From assembly GCF_029309905.1 (NCBI RefSeq), contig NZ_JARBJP010000001.1, forward strand, positions 186,001 through 250,000: DNA of 64,000 nt, given 5' to 3'. The notes beneath the pieces were generated by a model, which saw only the letters and a program-made list of their open reading frames with translations, was not told where the DNA came from and ran no database searches. The DNA comes from Brytella acorum (GTDB lineage Bacteria > Pseudomonadota > Alphaproteobacteria > Acetobacterales > Acetobacteraceae). Position 1 is the stretch's first letter, and each line of letters begins with the position of its first letter. Position numbers and translations under genes: made by a program. This document shows positions 17,950 to 27,374 of the stretch, piece after piece.

Positions 17950-19518
17950 TCAAGACGGCTTTTTGCCGGCGTTCCCGTTCAGAATGGCGGATTTGTCGCC
18001 ATTCGCCGGTTTTTCGTCGGTGCCCTTTGCCTTGGCGTCGTCCGTATCGCTCGCCGCGTTGGTCTCGCTTTTGGCTTTGTTGTCCGGCATGAACGCCGTC
18101 GCCGCCGGACGCATCTGGATGATGGAGCGTCGTTCGAGATCACGTGTGAGCTGTCGCGAAGCCTGCTCGACACGCTCGTTCAGCAGACCATCCGCGATTT
18201 CACTCGGCGTCTCCTGCGCGAGGTTCTTCTGATCGCGCGAGCATACCATCAGGATGGCGATGCCTTCGCCCGATACGATGGGCCGACTGAGCTGATTGGG
18301 CTGGAGATGCTCTATGATGTCGCGCATCTGTGCGGGCACGCGGTCGAGAATGAGCGGCCCGGGATCGCTCGGATGTTTCGTATCCATGCCGAGCGACGTG
18401 TTGAGAGCCGCCACCTGGTCGCAGCTATGCAGCGTCTTGGCGGCGCTCGTGGCGCGTTCGAGCTGCTGCTTCTGCTGGTCGGTCGGAGCCTGCGGATTGA
18501 GGGGAGCGTCAAACGGAAAGAAAGCCTGACGCACGCTGACGACGGTGGCGTTCTGATGACCCACGGTACGTTTGGCGGCGACGGTCGCGATCACGAAACC
18601 ACCCGGCACGCGGATGGGATTGGAAATCGCGCCGATCGGCATTGCCTTGACGATCTGCGCCACCGGCGGATCGAGGCTGTCTTCCTGCACCCAGCCCATG
18701 GTGCCGCCGTTCAGAGCCGTCTGGGACTGCGAGAACTGGGCGGCGACGATCGGGAAGGGCGCGCCCTCGCGCAGCTGGCCGATGATGGTCTTGGTGAATT
18801 CGAGTTCGTTCTCGTCATGGCGCGGATCGGCCACGGGAATGAAGATCTCGCTGACGTTGTATTGCGCACGGCCTTCCTCGGCGCGCAGGGCGGCTTCACG
18901 CTGGGTGATCTGCTGGGCCGTGATGCGACCCGATTCCGAGATCTGTTCGCGCAGGACCTGCATCCAGCCGATCTGCACGCGGATCTGGTCGATCAGGGTC
19001 GTCAGCGCCACACCGTCCATGCTCAGGCGGTCGCGCAGGGCGTTCTTGGGCATGCCGTTGCGCTGTTCGATCCCGGCGATCGCGTTGGCGATCTGCTCGG
19101 GCGGGATGTTGATATGCCGCTTGAGAATTTCCTGCGTCTTGATCCGTTCATCGATCAGCTGGTGAACGATCTGCGGGCGCATGCGCTTCATCAGCTCGGG
19201 GCTGATGGAAAGGCCGGTCGACAGGGCGAACAGCTTGCCGCGATTATCGACCTCGCGTTCGGTCAGAACCTGACCGTTGACGACGGCGATGATCTGATCT
19301 TCCGGCGGAGCCTCAGGGGCCGTGGCCTTGCTCTTTCCCGCGGCATGTGTGGCCGCGTGCCGTGCTCCATGGGAATGGGACGGCGCCGCGATGGCGGACT
19401 GGGCCAGAAACAATCCGGCCATGAGGCCGGTCGAAGCTGTCAGCAGGCGGCTAAGGGCGGCCTGGCGCCCTGGAGCTGGCGGCCGACCGCGAACGGCGGC
19501 GTGGTCGATAGGGGTCAT
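17950..19518 (-). CDS. surA: SurA-type periplasmic peptidyl-prolyl isomerase/chaperone
   Basis: This is a periplasmic chaperone for outer-membrane proteins such as LptD. It has 522 residues from ATG 19518. Parts in order are an export signal (LLTASTGLMAGLFLAQSAIA), a SurA N-terminal chaperone region (DQIIAVVNGQVLTEREVDNR to about residue 190), one recognisable parvulin domain (about 210-310: VSEIFIPVADPRHDENELEF, FSQSQTALNGGTMGWV), a second degenerate PPIase-like region, and a long charged, low-complexity tail (about 475-522, rich in Asp, Lys and Ala). The tail is longer than in E. coli SurA (428 residues). It follows lptD by 10 bases, fitting a dedicated OMP-assembly role. Confidence 0.9.
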   Translation of the reverse strand: MTPIDHAAVRGRPPAPGRQAALSRLLTASTGLMAGLFLAQSAIAAPSHSHGARHAATHAAGKSKATAPEAPPEDQIIAVVNGQVLTEREVDNRGKLFALSTGLSISPELMKRMRPQIVHQLIDERIKTQEILKRHINIPPEQIANAIAGIEQRNGMPKNALRDRLSMDGVALTTLIDQIRVQIGWMQVLREQISESGRITAQQITQREAALRAEEGRAQYNVSEIFIPVADPRHDENELEFTKTIIGQLREGAPFPIVAAQFSQSQTALNGGTMGWVQEDSLDPPVAQIVKAMPIGAISNPIRVPGGFVIATVAAKRTVGHQNATVVSVRQAFFPFDAPLNPQAPTDQQKQQLERATSAAKTLHSCDQVAALNTSLGMDTKHPSDPGPLILDRVPAQMRDIIEHLQPNQLSRPIVSGEGIAILMVCSRDQKNLAQETPSEIADGLLNERVEQASRQLTRDLERRSIIQMRPAATAFMPDNKAKSETNAASDTDDAKAKGTDEKPANGDKSAILNGNAGKKPS

Positions 19519-19528
19519 GAAGGGTCCG

Positions 19529-21889
19529 TCAGCCGTTGATTCCGAATGTGCCAATCGTCTTGAACGTGAAATTGAACAGCACGGTCGTATTCCGCTGCTG
19601 GCCACCGATCGACGTATATTGCTTGATCACGAAGATGTCCAAACCGAAGCAGTCGTTGTTATAGCCGAGATCGCCGCCCAGGCTGACGAACTCCTTGCGC
19701 TTCAGGGCTCGTCGGCCGAAGACCGACACATGATATTCATGCCAGCGCGAGGAAATTCCAGCCGAAAGCTCGCTGATGGGCTTGTAATAGACGTCCGGCG
19801 GCGTGCTTCGGGCGTAATAATAATAAGGCGTGACAGGCTCGTAGACATAGCCGCCATTGACGTGGAAAAGCTCCGTGCCGGTGCTGATCAGGCCCTCGCC
19901 GTAATCCATCCGGTTTTTCCACGGATTATAGCGACCGCGTGCCGTGAGGTCGACGAAACGTGATGGTGAGATCCGTATGCGTCCCACCGGGTCCGACACG
20001 TGATGGTCGAGGCCGGAATAGGCGGGCATGTTGCGCGTGATGTGCTCCTGAAGGCTCTCGCCGACGAGCAGATCGACCACATGTCCGTTCCAGATCCAGT
20101 TGCTGTGAATGCCGACATTGCCGCGTAGACCGCCGTCGAGACGATCCGTTCCGAGATAGCGATTGAGCGAAAACAGCGTTGAGTCGGTGAATTCGTAGCC
20201 CAGACTGTCTTCGTTGGGCATGTTGTCGCGTTCGCTATAGCCCGTGTTGGGCGCGTAGATCGCCTGCACGATGGGTTCGAGGATCTGCGAGCCATGACCC
20301 TTGGCGAACGTGCGCAGGAACGGCCAGTTGAGCTTCAGGGCAATGGTCGGCAGAACCTGCCCGGTCGTATGGGAACGGCTGCTCTCATAGAAAAGCGGCT
20401 GCTGGTAGAGGTGACTGCCGTGATAAAGCGTTGAGTCGAGGCGCAGCGTCAGGAGCCATTGCTGGCCCAGCTTGTTGTGGAACGGCCTGTCCCAGTTCAT
20501 CTGTAGTTCGCCACGCTGGTCGCGGGCGCCGGTCGGGCGGTAGACGTTGAAATCCGTCGTATGGGCCGAGAACGTGCCTCCTAGCGCATCGGGGCGTCCC
20601 TGGAAGTCATAGGTCAGTCGCGGCAGGACGAAAGGCAGATCCGAATCGCGGATTGTGCCCTGGTTGAGGCCCTGGAAGAAGCTCGTATCGAGCTTGGTAT
20701 ATGAACCTACACCGAAACCTTCGAGATACGCGGTCGAATTCAGAAACTCGTTGCCGTAACCGGTGATGCGGTAATCGCGCATGTAATTGGCTGACGAGGC
20801 GAGATTAAGGTTCAGACCGGCGCGCCAGTGATCATCAATGGCGAATTGCGCGGAACCCCGCACATAGCCCTGAATACCGTGGTTGCCAGCGGAGCCGACG
20901 TCGTTGCCGAACGTATTCGTGTAGCGGCTCTCGCCATGGGTATCGTAGGCGATGGCGCCCGTGAAATTGATATTGCCGAAATTCAGCGCGTTCCGATACT
21001 GGCCGCTGAGCTGCGGTCCGGTTCGACTGGCGACCAGAAGCTGCGCGGTCAGATCCTGCTGCTGGTCGATGGCCCAGAAATACGGGATCGTGATATAGGT
21101 GCCGAGATAGCGGTCATGCGGGCTGATGCCGGGAATCAGGAAACCGCTCTGACGTTTGACCGTGGGGTCCGTCATCGAGAAAACCGGGAAATAGATGACG
21201 GGAATGCCGAGCATGTCCAGCCAGCCATGCTCGAACTCGATACGGTGATGCTCGACGTCATGCGTGCCGTTATAGGCCCGGATCTGCCAGAACGGCGGCA
21301 GAAGGCGGTTCGTTTCGCAGATCTGGCAGGCCGTATAGATCACGTGACTCAGGTCGTTGACCTTGCCTTCCGTGCGGCGCATGCCATTGGCGGCGATCTT
21401 CGCATTGTCTTCCATCCGCATGTAGATCGCGGTGCCGATCCCGTCATGCATGCCGTTCGAAAGTTCGAGATAGTCGGCATAGGTCGCGGTGCCGTCCGGA
21501 TCGACGACGGCCACGTGCCCCGATGCCGCCATGACTCCGGTATTGCGGTCATAGGTGATCTTGTCCGCCCGCAGGGCGTGGTCGCCCTGCCAGACCTGTA
21601 CGTTGCCGGACCATGTGACCAGTCCCGTCTTTTCGTACTGTTCGTGGTCGGCCAGATAGGTGACCGGGTCGGACGGCTTGCCTGGGGCTCCGATATTCAT
21701 CTTCGGACCCGTGGTGCGTGTCTGTGCCGCATGGGCCGAGCCGCTCAGCCCCAGCCCGCTTGTCCCCAGCCCGGCCAGCCCCATTCCGGTCGTTCCCAGC
21801 CCGGTCGCGCCAGCGAGGACCGACGCCGCCAGCCATAAGGATCGACGCGGAGGTGCGGCTGTGCTTTTCACGCGGCGCGGGTTCGACAT
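19529..21889 (-). CDS. lptD: LPS-assembly protein LptD
   Basis: This is the outer-membrane barrel that inserts lipopolysaccharide into the outer leaflet. It has 786 residues from ATG 21889, which overlaps the lptG stop as ATGA. The N-terminus has a signal with an unusual Gly/Leu/Thr-rich repeat (GLGTTGMGLAGLGTSGLGLS). The OstA beta-jellyroll region (about 70-220) and the large C-terminal barrel follow, including PVIYFPVFSMTDPTVKRQSG, a strongly conserved LptD segment. Cysteines lie at YTACQICETN and in the C-terminal NNDCFGLD, consistent with inter-domain disulfides. It lies in an operon with its chaperone surA and the transporter permeases lptF/G. Confidence 0.95.
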   Translation of the reverse strand: MSNPRRVKSTAAPPRRSLWLAASVLAGATGLGTTGMGLAGLGTSGLGLSGSAHAAQTRTTGPKMNIGAPGKPSDPVTYLADHEQYEKTGLVTWSGNVQVWQGDHALRADKITYDRNTGVMAASGHVAVVDPDGTATYADYLELSNGMHDGIGTAIYMRMEDNAKIAANGMRRTEGKVNDLSHVIYTACQICETNRLLPPFWQIRAYNGTHDVEHHRIEFEHGWLDMLGIPVIYFPVFSMTDPTVKRQSGFLIPGISPHDRYLGTYITIPYFWAIDQQQDLTAQLLVASRTGPQLSGQYRNALNFGNINFTGAIAYDTHGESRYTNTFGNDVGSAGNHGIQGYVRGSAQFAIDDHWRAGLNLNLASSANYMRDYRITGYGNEFLNSTAYLEGFGVGSYTKLDTSFFQGLNQGTIRDSDLPFVLPRLTYDFQGRPDALGGTFSAHTTDFNVYRPTGARDQRGELQMNWDRPFHNKLGQQWLLTLRLDSTLYHGSHLYQQPLFYESSRSHTTGQVLPTIALKLNWPFLRTFAKGHGSQILEPIVQAIYAPNTGYSERDNMPNEDSLGYEFTDSTLFSLNRYLGTDRLDGGLRGNVGIHSNWIWNGHVVDLLVGESLQEHITRNMPAYSGLDHHVSDPVGRIRISPSRFVDLTARGRYNPWKNRMDYGEGLISTGTELFHVNGGYVYEPVTPYYYYARSTPPDVYYKPISELSAGISSRWHEYHVSVFGRRALKRKEFVSLGGDLGYNNDCFGLDIFVIKQYTSIGGQQRNTTVLFNFTFKTIGTFGING

Positions 21890-23052
21890 CAACCGTCCTC
21901 CAGATGCAACAGAAGCGCGACGGCGAGACACAGTCCCGCTCCCGTCGGCGCCCACGCCGCCAGAACGGGCGGCAGCGCCCCCGACTCGCCAAACTGGGCG
22001 GCGACCTTCGAGACGGTGAATAGCGCAAACCCCGCCGCAACGCCCGATCCGATCATGCGCGCGACGCCGCCGCGACGGGTCGGCCGCATGGAGAAGCCCG
22101 CCGAGACGAGCGCCATGGTCCCCGCCAGGATCGGTAGCGCCAGCAGGGTCTGGAAGTGCAGGCGCTGGCGGATCGACGAGAATCCCGACCGCTCCAGAAG
22201 GCGGATGAAACCGGGCAATGTCCAGACGGACATGGTCTCGGGGGAAGCAAAGCTCTGTTCGACACGGCGAAGCGTCAGGTTCGTCGGCAGGGTATAGTCT
22301 CCGATCCGGACTGGGAGATGGTTCGGCATGATGGAACTGGCTTCTGCAAGTTGCCAGGCATGGTTCGCAAGCAGACCGTGGGGAGACTCGATTCGAAGAA
22401 CGAGATGATCATGATCGTCGATCCGAAAGACGCTCACATTGTCGATATGAAGCACGCCGTCAATCTGATGGACATCGCGCGCATGGAGAATGGCGACGCC
22501 GTGCTCGCCGGAGACGCTGTCCATCTGCCGGACCCACAAGGCGCCCCCGTTCAGCATGAGGGGACCGCCCCCCGTGCGCAGATAGGTTTCATCCAGCAGT
22601 TCCGCCCTGCGATACATCGCTGACGAAAGCGGCGACAGGCCCGCGGTTGCGAAGGCGCCGATCATCAGCGCGCAGGCCAGGGGGGCCGCGAGAAACTGCC
22701 AGGCGGAAATGCCGCTCGCCCGCGCGACGATCAGTTCGGATGAACGCGTCAGTCGCCAGAAGCAGATGATCCCTCCGAGCAGGACGCCGAAGGGCAGGAT
22801 CATGATGATGAAATACGGAATGTGAAACAGCGCGATTTTCGACACGAGACTCGTGGGGACGTTCGGTCTCGTGGCGACGCGACGCAGCAGGTCGATGAAG
22901 TCGAACAGGGACACGAGGCCCGAGAGCGCCATGATCATCGCGATGACCGAAAGCATGAACTGGCGTGCGATATAGAGCGATAGCGTGACGGGTACGCCGC
23001 GTCGATGCGCGGCGGCGGCGCGGCGAAGGCGTGTGGTCATGGAATGCGTCAT
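21889..23052 (-). CDS. lptG: LPS export ABC transporter permease LptG
   Basis: This inner-membrane subunit of LptB2FG extracts LPS from the inner membrane. It has 387 residues: two N-terminal membrane helices (SLYIARQFMLSVIAMIMALS onwards), the conserved RLTRSSELIVARASGIS segment that contacts LptB, a periplasmic beta-jellyroll (about 150-280), then helices near the C-terminus (RQRLHFQTLLALPILAGTMA). It overlaps lptD by 1 base and follows lptF after 4 bases, so the three are probably translationally coupled. LptB and LptC are not in this window. Confidence 0.92.
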   Translation of the reverse strand: MTHSMTTRLRRAAAAHRRGVPVTLSLYIARQFMLSVIAMIMALSGLVSLFDFIDLLRRVATRPNVPTSLVSKIALFHIPYFIIMILPFGVLLGGIICFWRLTRSSELIVARASGISAWQFLAAPLACALMIGAFATAGLSPLSSAMYRRAELLDETYLRTGGGPLMLNGGALWVRQMDSVSGEHGVAILHARDVHQIDGVLHIDNVSVFRIDDHDHLVLRIESPHGLLANHAWQLAEASSIMPNHLPVRIGDYTLPTNLTLRRVEQSFASPETMSVWTLPGFIRLLERSGFSSIRQRLHFQTLLALPILAGTMALVSAGFSMRPTRRGGVARMIGSGVAAGFALFTVSKVAAQFGESGALPPVLAAWAPTGAGLCLAVALLLHLEDG

Positions 23053-23056
23053 GACT

Positions 23057-24229
23057 TCAGCTTCGTTCCATCGATCGACCGCGGTCCGACCAGCGCTCCC
23101 GGATCTCGTCGCGGAACAGCAGGAAAGCGCAGATCAAGGCGGGGACGATGGATATCAGCCACATCAGGGGGACGAGACGAAGGTTCCGTCCGGCGAGGTT
23201 CTGAAGCATCAGGGAAAAAGCCAGCAGTCCGACGACGGACATCACGGCTCCGAAGGGCCGCGTGAAATTCCCATGTCGGGAAAACACGCCCCCCACGGCC
23301 GCGAAAAGACCGATCATCGAGAACGAGAACGCCGTCAGTGGCGACGTCAGGCGACGCCATGCCTCCACGGCGAATTTGCCTCGATCCCGCACGGGCACTT
23401 CGTCGAGGTCGGGATGCAGAAGCTCACGGATCGACATTTCGGCCGGATCGCGTTCCTGACGATCACCGTTCTTCCCCGATACGAGGTCGACCGTATTGCG
23501 CTTGAAGCTCAGGACGTTCAGGCGACCGGTCTTGTGATCGATCACCTGGCGGGACCCGTTGTTGAGCACGACCCGGGGCTGGCCGTTCACGACGACGATC
23601 GAGCCGTGTTCGGCAAGGATCGTGGTGTGAGCGTCGGGATCCCGGTCATCTTCCACCAGCACGCCATGCAGTTCACCGTCACTGTCCCGCTTGCGGATAT
23701 AAACCGTCATATTGGGCGGAATGGTCGTGAAAACGCCATCCTGCAGCATGAACGCGGCCATTCTGTTGCGGATCTGGAATTCATAGCGGTGAAACGCATG
23801 GTACGTGGTCGGCACGATCCAAATGTTGAGAATGTAGCACAGCAGGGTCGAAAACAGGGCCACGATGAGAGCCGGGCGGGAAATCTGCAGGGGCGACAGG
23901 CCAGCGGCGCGCATGACGGTCATTTCGCGATCAGTGACCAGTCTCTGACAGGTGAACAATATGACCAGAAACGTCGTGATCGGCAGGATGATCGCCACGA
24001 ATCCGGGAGCCAGGAGCGATGTCAGGCCCAGGAACGTGCGAAGCGATAGCCCCCGCTGTACGACCAGGGACACGAATTTGAGCGACTGCATCAGCCAGAT
24101 CAGCGCCACCGCGCCACCGGTCATCGCCGCCAGAGCGATGAGCATCTGGCGGATCACATAGTGATCGAGAAGAGGACGCCGCAGGAGACCGGTGAGCGAG
24201 CGGGATACGGAAGGGGCCGAAGAAGGCAT
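23057..24229 (-). CDS. lptF: LPS export ABC transporter permease LptF
   Basis: This is the partner permease of LptG. It has 390 residues with the LptF/YjgP pattern: DHYVIRQMLIALAAMTGGAV, LKFVSLVVQRGLSLRTFLGL, the coupling segment LVTDREMTVMRAAGLSPLQI, a periplasmic jellyroll (about 140-280), and C-terminal helices PLTAFSFSMIGLFAAVGGVF. It is the first gene of the operon, and the 84 bases before it must carry the promoter. No clear promoter boxes are seen there. Confidence 0.92.
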   Translation of the reverse strand: MPSSAPSVSRSLTGLLRRPLLDHYVIRQMLIALAAMTGGAVALIWLMQSLKFVSLVVQRGLSLRTFLGLTSLLAPGFVAIILPITTFLVILFTCQRLVTDREMTVMRAAGLSPLQISRPALIVALFSTLLCYILNIWIVPTTYHAFHRYEFQIRNRMAAFMLQDGVFTTIPPNMTVYIRKRDSDGELHGVLVEDDRDPDAHTTILAEHGSIVVVNGQPRVVLNNGSRQVIDHKTGRLNVLSFKRNTVDLVSGKNGDRQERDPAEMSIRELLHPDLDEVPVRDRGKFAVEAWRRLTSPLTAFSFSMIGLFAAVGGVFSRHGNFTRPFGAVMSVVGLLAFSLMLQNLAGRNLRLVPLMWLISIVPALICAFLLFRDEIRERWSDRGRSMERS

Positions 24230-24313
24230 GCATGTTCTCTAGCGTCGCGGCGCGCGCCACAAAAGGCGCAAATGAGGGTCTTCTCCGCAACGCGGGGTTT
24301 GACAGGCGGTCGA

Positions 24314-25741
24314 TCAGTTAACCGGCAGGACTTTGCCAGGATTAAGGCGCCCCTCCGGATCGAACGCGGCCTTGATGCGGCGCATGAGGGCGAGCTCCGC
24401 GCCGCCGCGCCACGTTTCCATCATATCCGTCTTCAGCTGGCCGACGCCATGTTCGGCGGAAAAGGAGCCGTCCAGGTCATGGACGATCTCATGGATGGCA
24501 TGGGTGAGTGTCTTGCCCTCGCGAAGAAAGACATCGGCCCCCATGCCTTCCGGCTGCACGAGATTGAAATGAATATTGCCATCCCCGACATGACCGAACG
24601 GCGCGATCCGCACGTCGGGCATGAGGGCGCGGCACGCGGCCGTCGCTTTGTCCAGCAAGGTCGGCACGGCTGGGACGGAGACAGAAATATCGTGTTTGAT
24701 CGACGCCCCGGCGAGGCGCTGGGATTCCGACTGTTCCTCGCGCAGACGCCAGAGCATCGCCACCTGGGACGAGGATTCCGCGACCACCGCATCGACGGCG
24801 ACCTCGCCCTCAAGGGCTTCCTCAAGCGCGCTTTCGAGCGTTGCGCGCAGGCTGGAATCCTGTCCCGCGAGTTCCACCAGAACATAGCACGGCGCGCGTT
24901 CCGAAAGCGGGAAGGTCAGTCCTTCCACATATTGCAGGGCGATCTCCATGGCCGTGCCGGATATATATTCAAAAGCTTCCAGCACATCGCCCGCGCGCTT
25001 CCGGAAAATATCGAACAGGCGCAGAACGCTCGCATCGTCCGGCAACGCGCATAGGGCGACCTCCCTGACCGCCAGCGCGGGACGCAGCTTCAGGCGCACC
25101 CGTGTGATGATCGCAAGCGTCCCTTCCGATCCCACGAGCAGCTGGCGTAGCGCATACCCGGTATTGTCCTTGCGCAACGAGCGCAGCAGGTCGAGCCGCG
25201 TGCCATCCACGAGCACGGCTTCGAGACCGGCCACCAGGTCGCGCGCCGAGCCGTAGCGGAGCGCCTTGCTGCCGCCCGCATTGGTGGCGACGATGCCGCC
25301 CAGCTGCGCCGAGCCTTCCGAGGCGATGGACAGCGGCAGAACCATGCCCGCATGGGCGGCCGCGTCCTGCGCGCTGGCCAGCGTCGCGCCCGCCTCCGCC
25401 AGCAGCGTGCCATCCGTGCGATCCACCGGGCCGAGCGCTTTCATGCGTGACAGGGAGACGACGACATTCAGTCCCCGATCGTCCGGTGTGGCACCGCCGC
25501 ACAGACCAGTATTGCCGCCCTGCGGCACGACGTTCACGGGGGGCACATGGGCGGCGCAGAGCTTCAGCGCATCACTCAGCGCCTGCGTGTCAGCAGGGCG
25601 CAGCACCGCGATGGCGCGGCCAGAGAACAGCCTGCGCCAGTCCTGACAGTACGGACCGATCTGATCGGGGTTGGTCAGCAGACCGTGAGGGCCGAGACAT
25701 GCGGCCAACTGGGTCAGGAGATGGGCTTGGCTGTCCGACAC
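24314..25741 (-). CDS. FAD-binding D-2-hydroxyacid dehydrogenase (GlcD/D2HGDH-like)
   Basis: This encodes 475 residues with a GTG start. The VAO/PCMH FAD fold is visible: VNVVPQGGNTGLCGGATP, SEGSAQLGGIVATNAGGSKALRYGSARD, and LVGSEGTLAIITRVRLKLRP. It is followed by the FAD-oxidase C-terminal domain with metal-ligand-type RIAPFGHVGDGNIHFNLVQP and SFSAEHGVGQLK. This architecture oxidises D-2-hydroxyacids (D-lactate, D-2-hydroxyglutarate or glycolate) and passes electrons to a membrane or ETF acceptor. The substrate cannot be decided. No FeS partner (glcF) is adjacent. It is a monocistronic-looking gene. Confidence 0.88.
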   Translation of the reverse strand: MSDSQAHLLTQLAACLGPHGLLTNPDQIGPYCQDWRRLFSGRAIAVLRPADTQALSDALKLCAAHVPPVNVVPQGGNTGLCGGATPDDRGLNVVVSLSRMKALGPVDRTDGTLLAEAGATLASAQDAAAHAGMVLPLSIASEGSAQLGGIVATNAGGSKALRYGSARDLVAGLEAVLVDGTRLDLLRSLRKDNTGYALRQLLVGSEGTLAIITRVRLKLRPALAVREVALCALPDDASVLRLFDIFRKRAGDVLEAFEYISGTAMEIALQYVEGLTFPLSERAPCYVLVELAGQDSSLRATLESALEEALEGEVAVDAVVAESSSQVAMLWRLREEQSESQRLAGASIKHDISVSVPAVPTLLDKATAACRALMPDVRIAPFGHVGDGNIHFNLVQPEGMGADVFLREGKTLTHAIHEIVHDLDGSFSAEHGVGQLKTDMMETWRGGAELALMRRIKAAFDPEGRLNPGKVLPVN

Positions 25742-25800
25742 GACGTGTCCTCTTGGCGGGCGGGAAAGAAAAAGCGGCGGGCGTGGTCTGGCGTCAATGT

Positions 25801-26355
25801 CTAGCGCAGATAGAGAGAGCGATCGATCTGTGAGCGCGGCGCATTGAGGGAGTGGACAACCTGCGTCGCCGCCACGCCGAGCAGAATGCCCACCCCGCAG
25901 GCCATCCAGATCACCGCCATGCGTGGCCCGGACGCTTTTGCGCCCTGTTGCGCATGAAGAGCCGCCTGAACTTCGGCGCGCGAGGCACGGGTCTGGTTGA
26001 GTTCCGCGCGCAGCCCCTCGATGCGGGCGCGGCTCGAACGCAGTTCAAGGTCCATTTGCCGCAGATCTTCCGTCAGAGCCATCAGCCTCTGGCGGTTTTC
26101 GACGGTGTCCCGCGACGACGTGCCCTGTCGGCTGGTGCCCGAGCGCGTGCCTGTGGCTTTGGCGCGTGGTTTGGGCGGCTCCGGAGCGATCGCCACGAAG
26201 AGATTTTTCAGCGCTCCGGCCGTGATCGTATTGCGTCTGGCGCGGTGACGCAGCGCCTGCAGGGCCGTGGCCGCCTGTCCTTCCTGCTCGTCGAGGACGA
26301 GCGCCAGGATGTCGGACAGGACCTTGAGTTCCTTGGGGTCGATCTGGGAGGACAT
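25801..26355 (-). CDS. Uncharacterised coiled-coil protein with a C-terminal membrane helix
   Basis: This encodes 184 residues from ATG 26355, which overlaps the upstream tsaC stop (ATGA). Residues 1-60 are helical (DPKELKVLSDILALVLDEQE), the middle is basic and Thr/Ser-rich, residues about 95-145 form a coiled coil (RQRLMALTEDLRQMDLELRS, RARIEGLRAELNQTRASRAE), and one membrane span lies near the C-terminus (MAVIWMACGVGILLGVAATQ). I do not recognise a family. Tight coupling to tsaC and cysQ suggests co-expression only. Confidence 0.6.
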   Translation of the reverse strand: MSSQIDPKELKVLSDILALVLDEQEGQAATALQALRHRARRNTITAGALKNLFVAIAPEPPKPRAKATGTRSGTSRQGTSSRDTVENRQRLMALTEDLRQMDLELRSSRARIEGLRAELNQTRASRAEVQAALHAQQGAKASGPRMAVIWMACGVGILLGVAATQVVHSLNAPRSQIDRSLYLR

Positions 26356-27374
26356 CAGCCGATGGAATCGGCGAGGTCGTCGTCGTCCCCTTCGGCGTCC
26401 GGCATCGTCGGACGTGGTGCCGACGCGCGGCGCAGGCGATCGAGAATCGCCAGACCCAGCCCGTGGCGCGGCACGGACATGGCGGCGATATCGCGCAGCC
26501 CACGACGAACGCCTTCGCTGTCGAGGAAGCGCAGACCCGCGAAGAGACGCGCGGCGGCTTCTTCGAGATCGCCTTTTTCGCTGAGATTCCACGTCAGTCC
26601 CGCGCCGGAAAGCGCGGGGCCAAAGGCGAGCAGCGCCTCGTCAGCCTCGACGTGTTCGGCATTCAGGCGCACGGGCAGCGACGGCGCGTAATGCGACGAC
26701 ATCAACCCCGGTGAAACCGGTCGCTTGCTGGCGTAGTCATCGGCATGACGGATTTTGCCGCAGATGGCTTCGAGCTGTTCGAGCGTGATCCCGCCCGGCC
26801 GCAGCAGGGTGGGCGTGGCCCGACTCAGATCCAGGACGGTGCTTTCCACGCCGACCGTGCAGGGGCCGGAATCCAGGATCGCGTCGATCCGGCCTTCCAG
26901 TCCACGCAGAACGTGAAAAGCATCCGAAGGGCTCACGCCTCCGGACGGGTTCGCGGACGGGGCCGCGATCGGAAGGGCCGTCTCGGCCAGAAGCCTGCGG
27001 GCGACCTCGCTGCTCGGCACGCGCAGGGCCAGCGTGTTCAGTCCGGCGGCGGCGAGGTCGCAGATGGTCGCATGCGGGCCGCGCGGGAGCACCAGCGTCA
27101 GCGGGCCAGGCCAGAAGAGATCGGCAAGTCTGCGCGCCAGATCATGGGCCTCGACCTGCGCGAAGGCATGTTCGGCATCCGGAAAATGATTGATGAGGGG
27201 ATTGAAGCGAGGACGGTTCTTGGCGGCGAAAATCCGCGCGACCGCCGCATCGGACGTGGCGTCCGCGCCGAGCCCGTAGACGGTTTCGGTGCCGAAGGCG
27301 ACCAGCCGCCCCGCCCGCAGCAGCGCGGCCGCATGGGCGATGCCCGCATCGTCGGATTTCAGGATCTCGGTCAT
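26355..27374 (-). CDS. tsaC: L-threonylcarbamoyladenylate synthase (Sua5 type)
   Basis: This makes threonylcarbamoyl-AMP for the t6A37 tRNA modification. It has 339 residues from ATG 27374, which overlaps the cysQ stop as ATGA. The YrdC domain (about 1-205) has LVAFGTETVYGLGADA, FAAKNRPRFNPLINHF, LFWPGPLTLVLPR, APSANPSGGVSPSD and GVESTVLDLS. A C-terminal Sua5 domain (about 235-335) makes it the long Sua5 form rather than short TsaC; the link contains SPGLMSSHYAP, the Sua5 gate-type motif. The acidic tail DAEGDDDDLAD is unusual. The identification is secure. Confidence 0.93.
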   Translation of the reverse strand: MTEILKSDDAGIAHAAALLRAGRLVAFGTETVYGLGADATSDAAVARIFAAKNRPRFNPLINHFPDAEHAFAQVEAHDLARRLADLFWPGPLTLVLPRGPHATICDLAAAGLNTLALRVPSSEVARRLLAETALPIAAPSANPSGGVSPSDAFHVLRGLEGRIDAILDSGPCTVGVESTVLDLSRATPTLLRPGGITLEQLEAICGKIRHADDYASKRPVSPGLMSSHYAPSLPVRLNAEHVEADEALLAFGPALSGAGLTWNLSEKGDLEEAAARLFAGLRFLDSEGVRRGLRDIAAMSVPRHGLGLAILDRLRRASAPRPTMPDAEGDDDDLADSIG

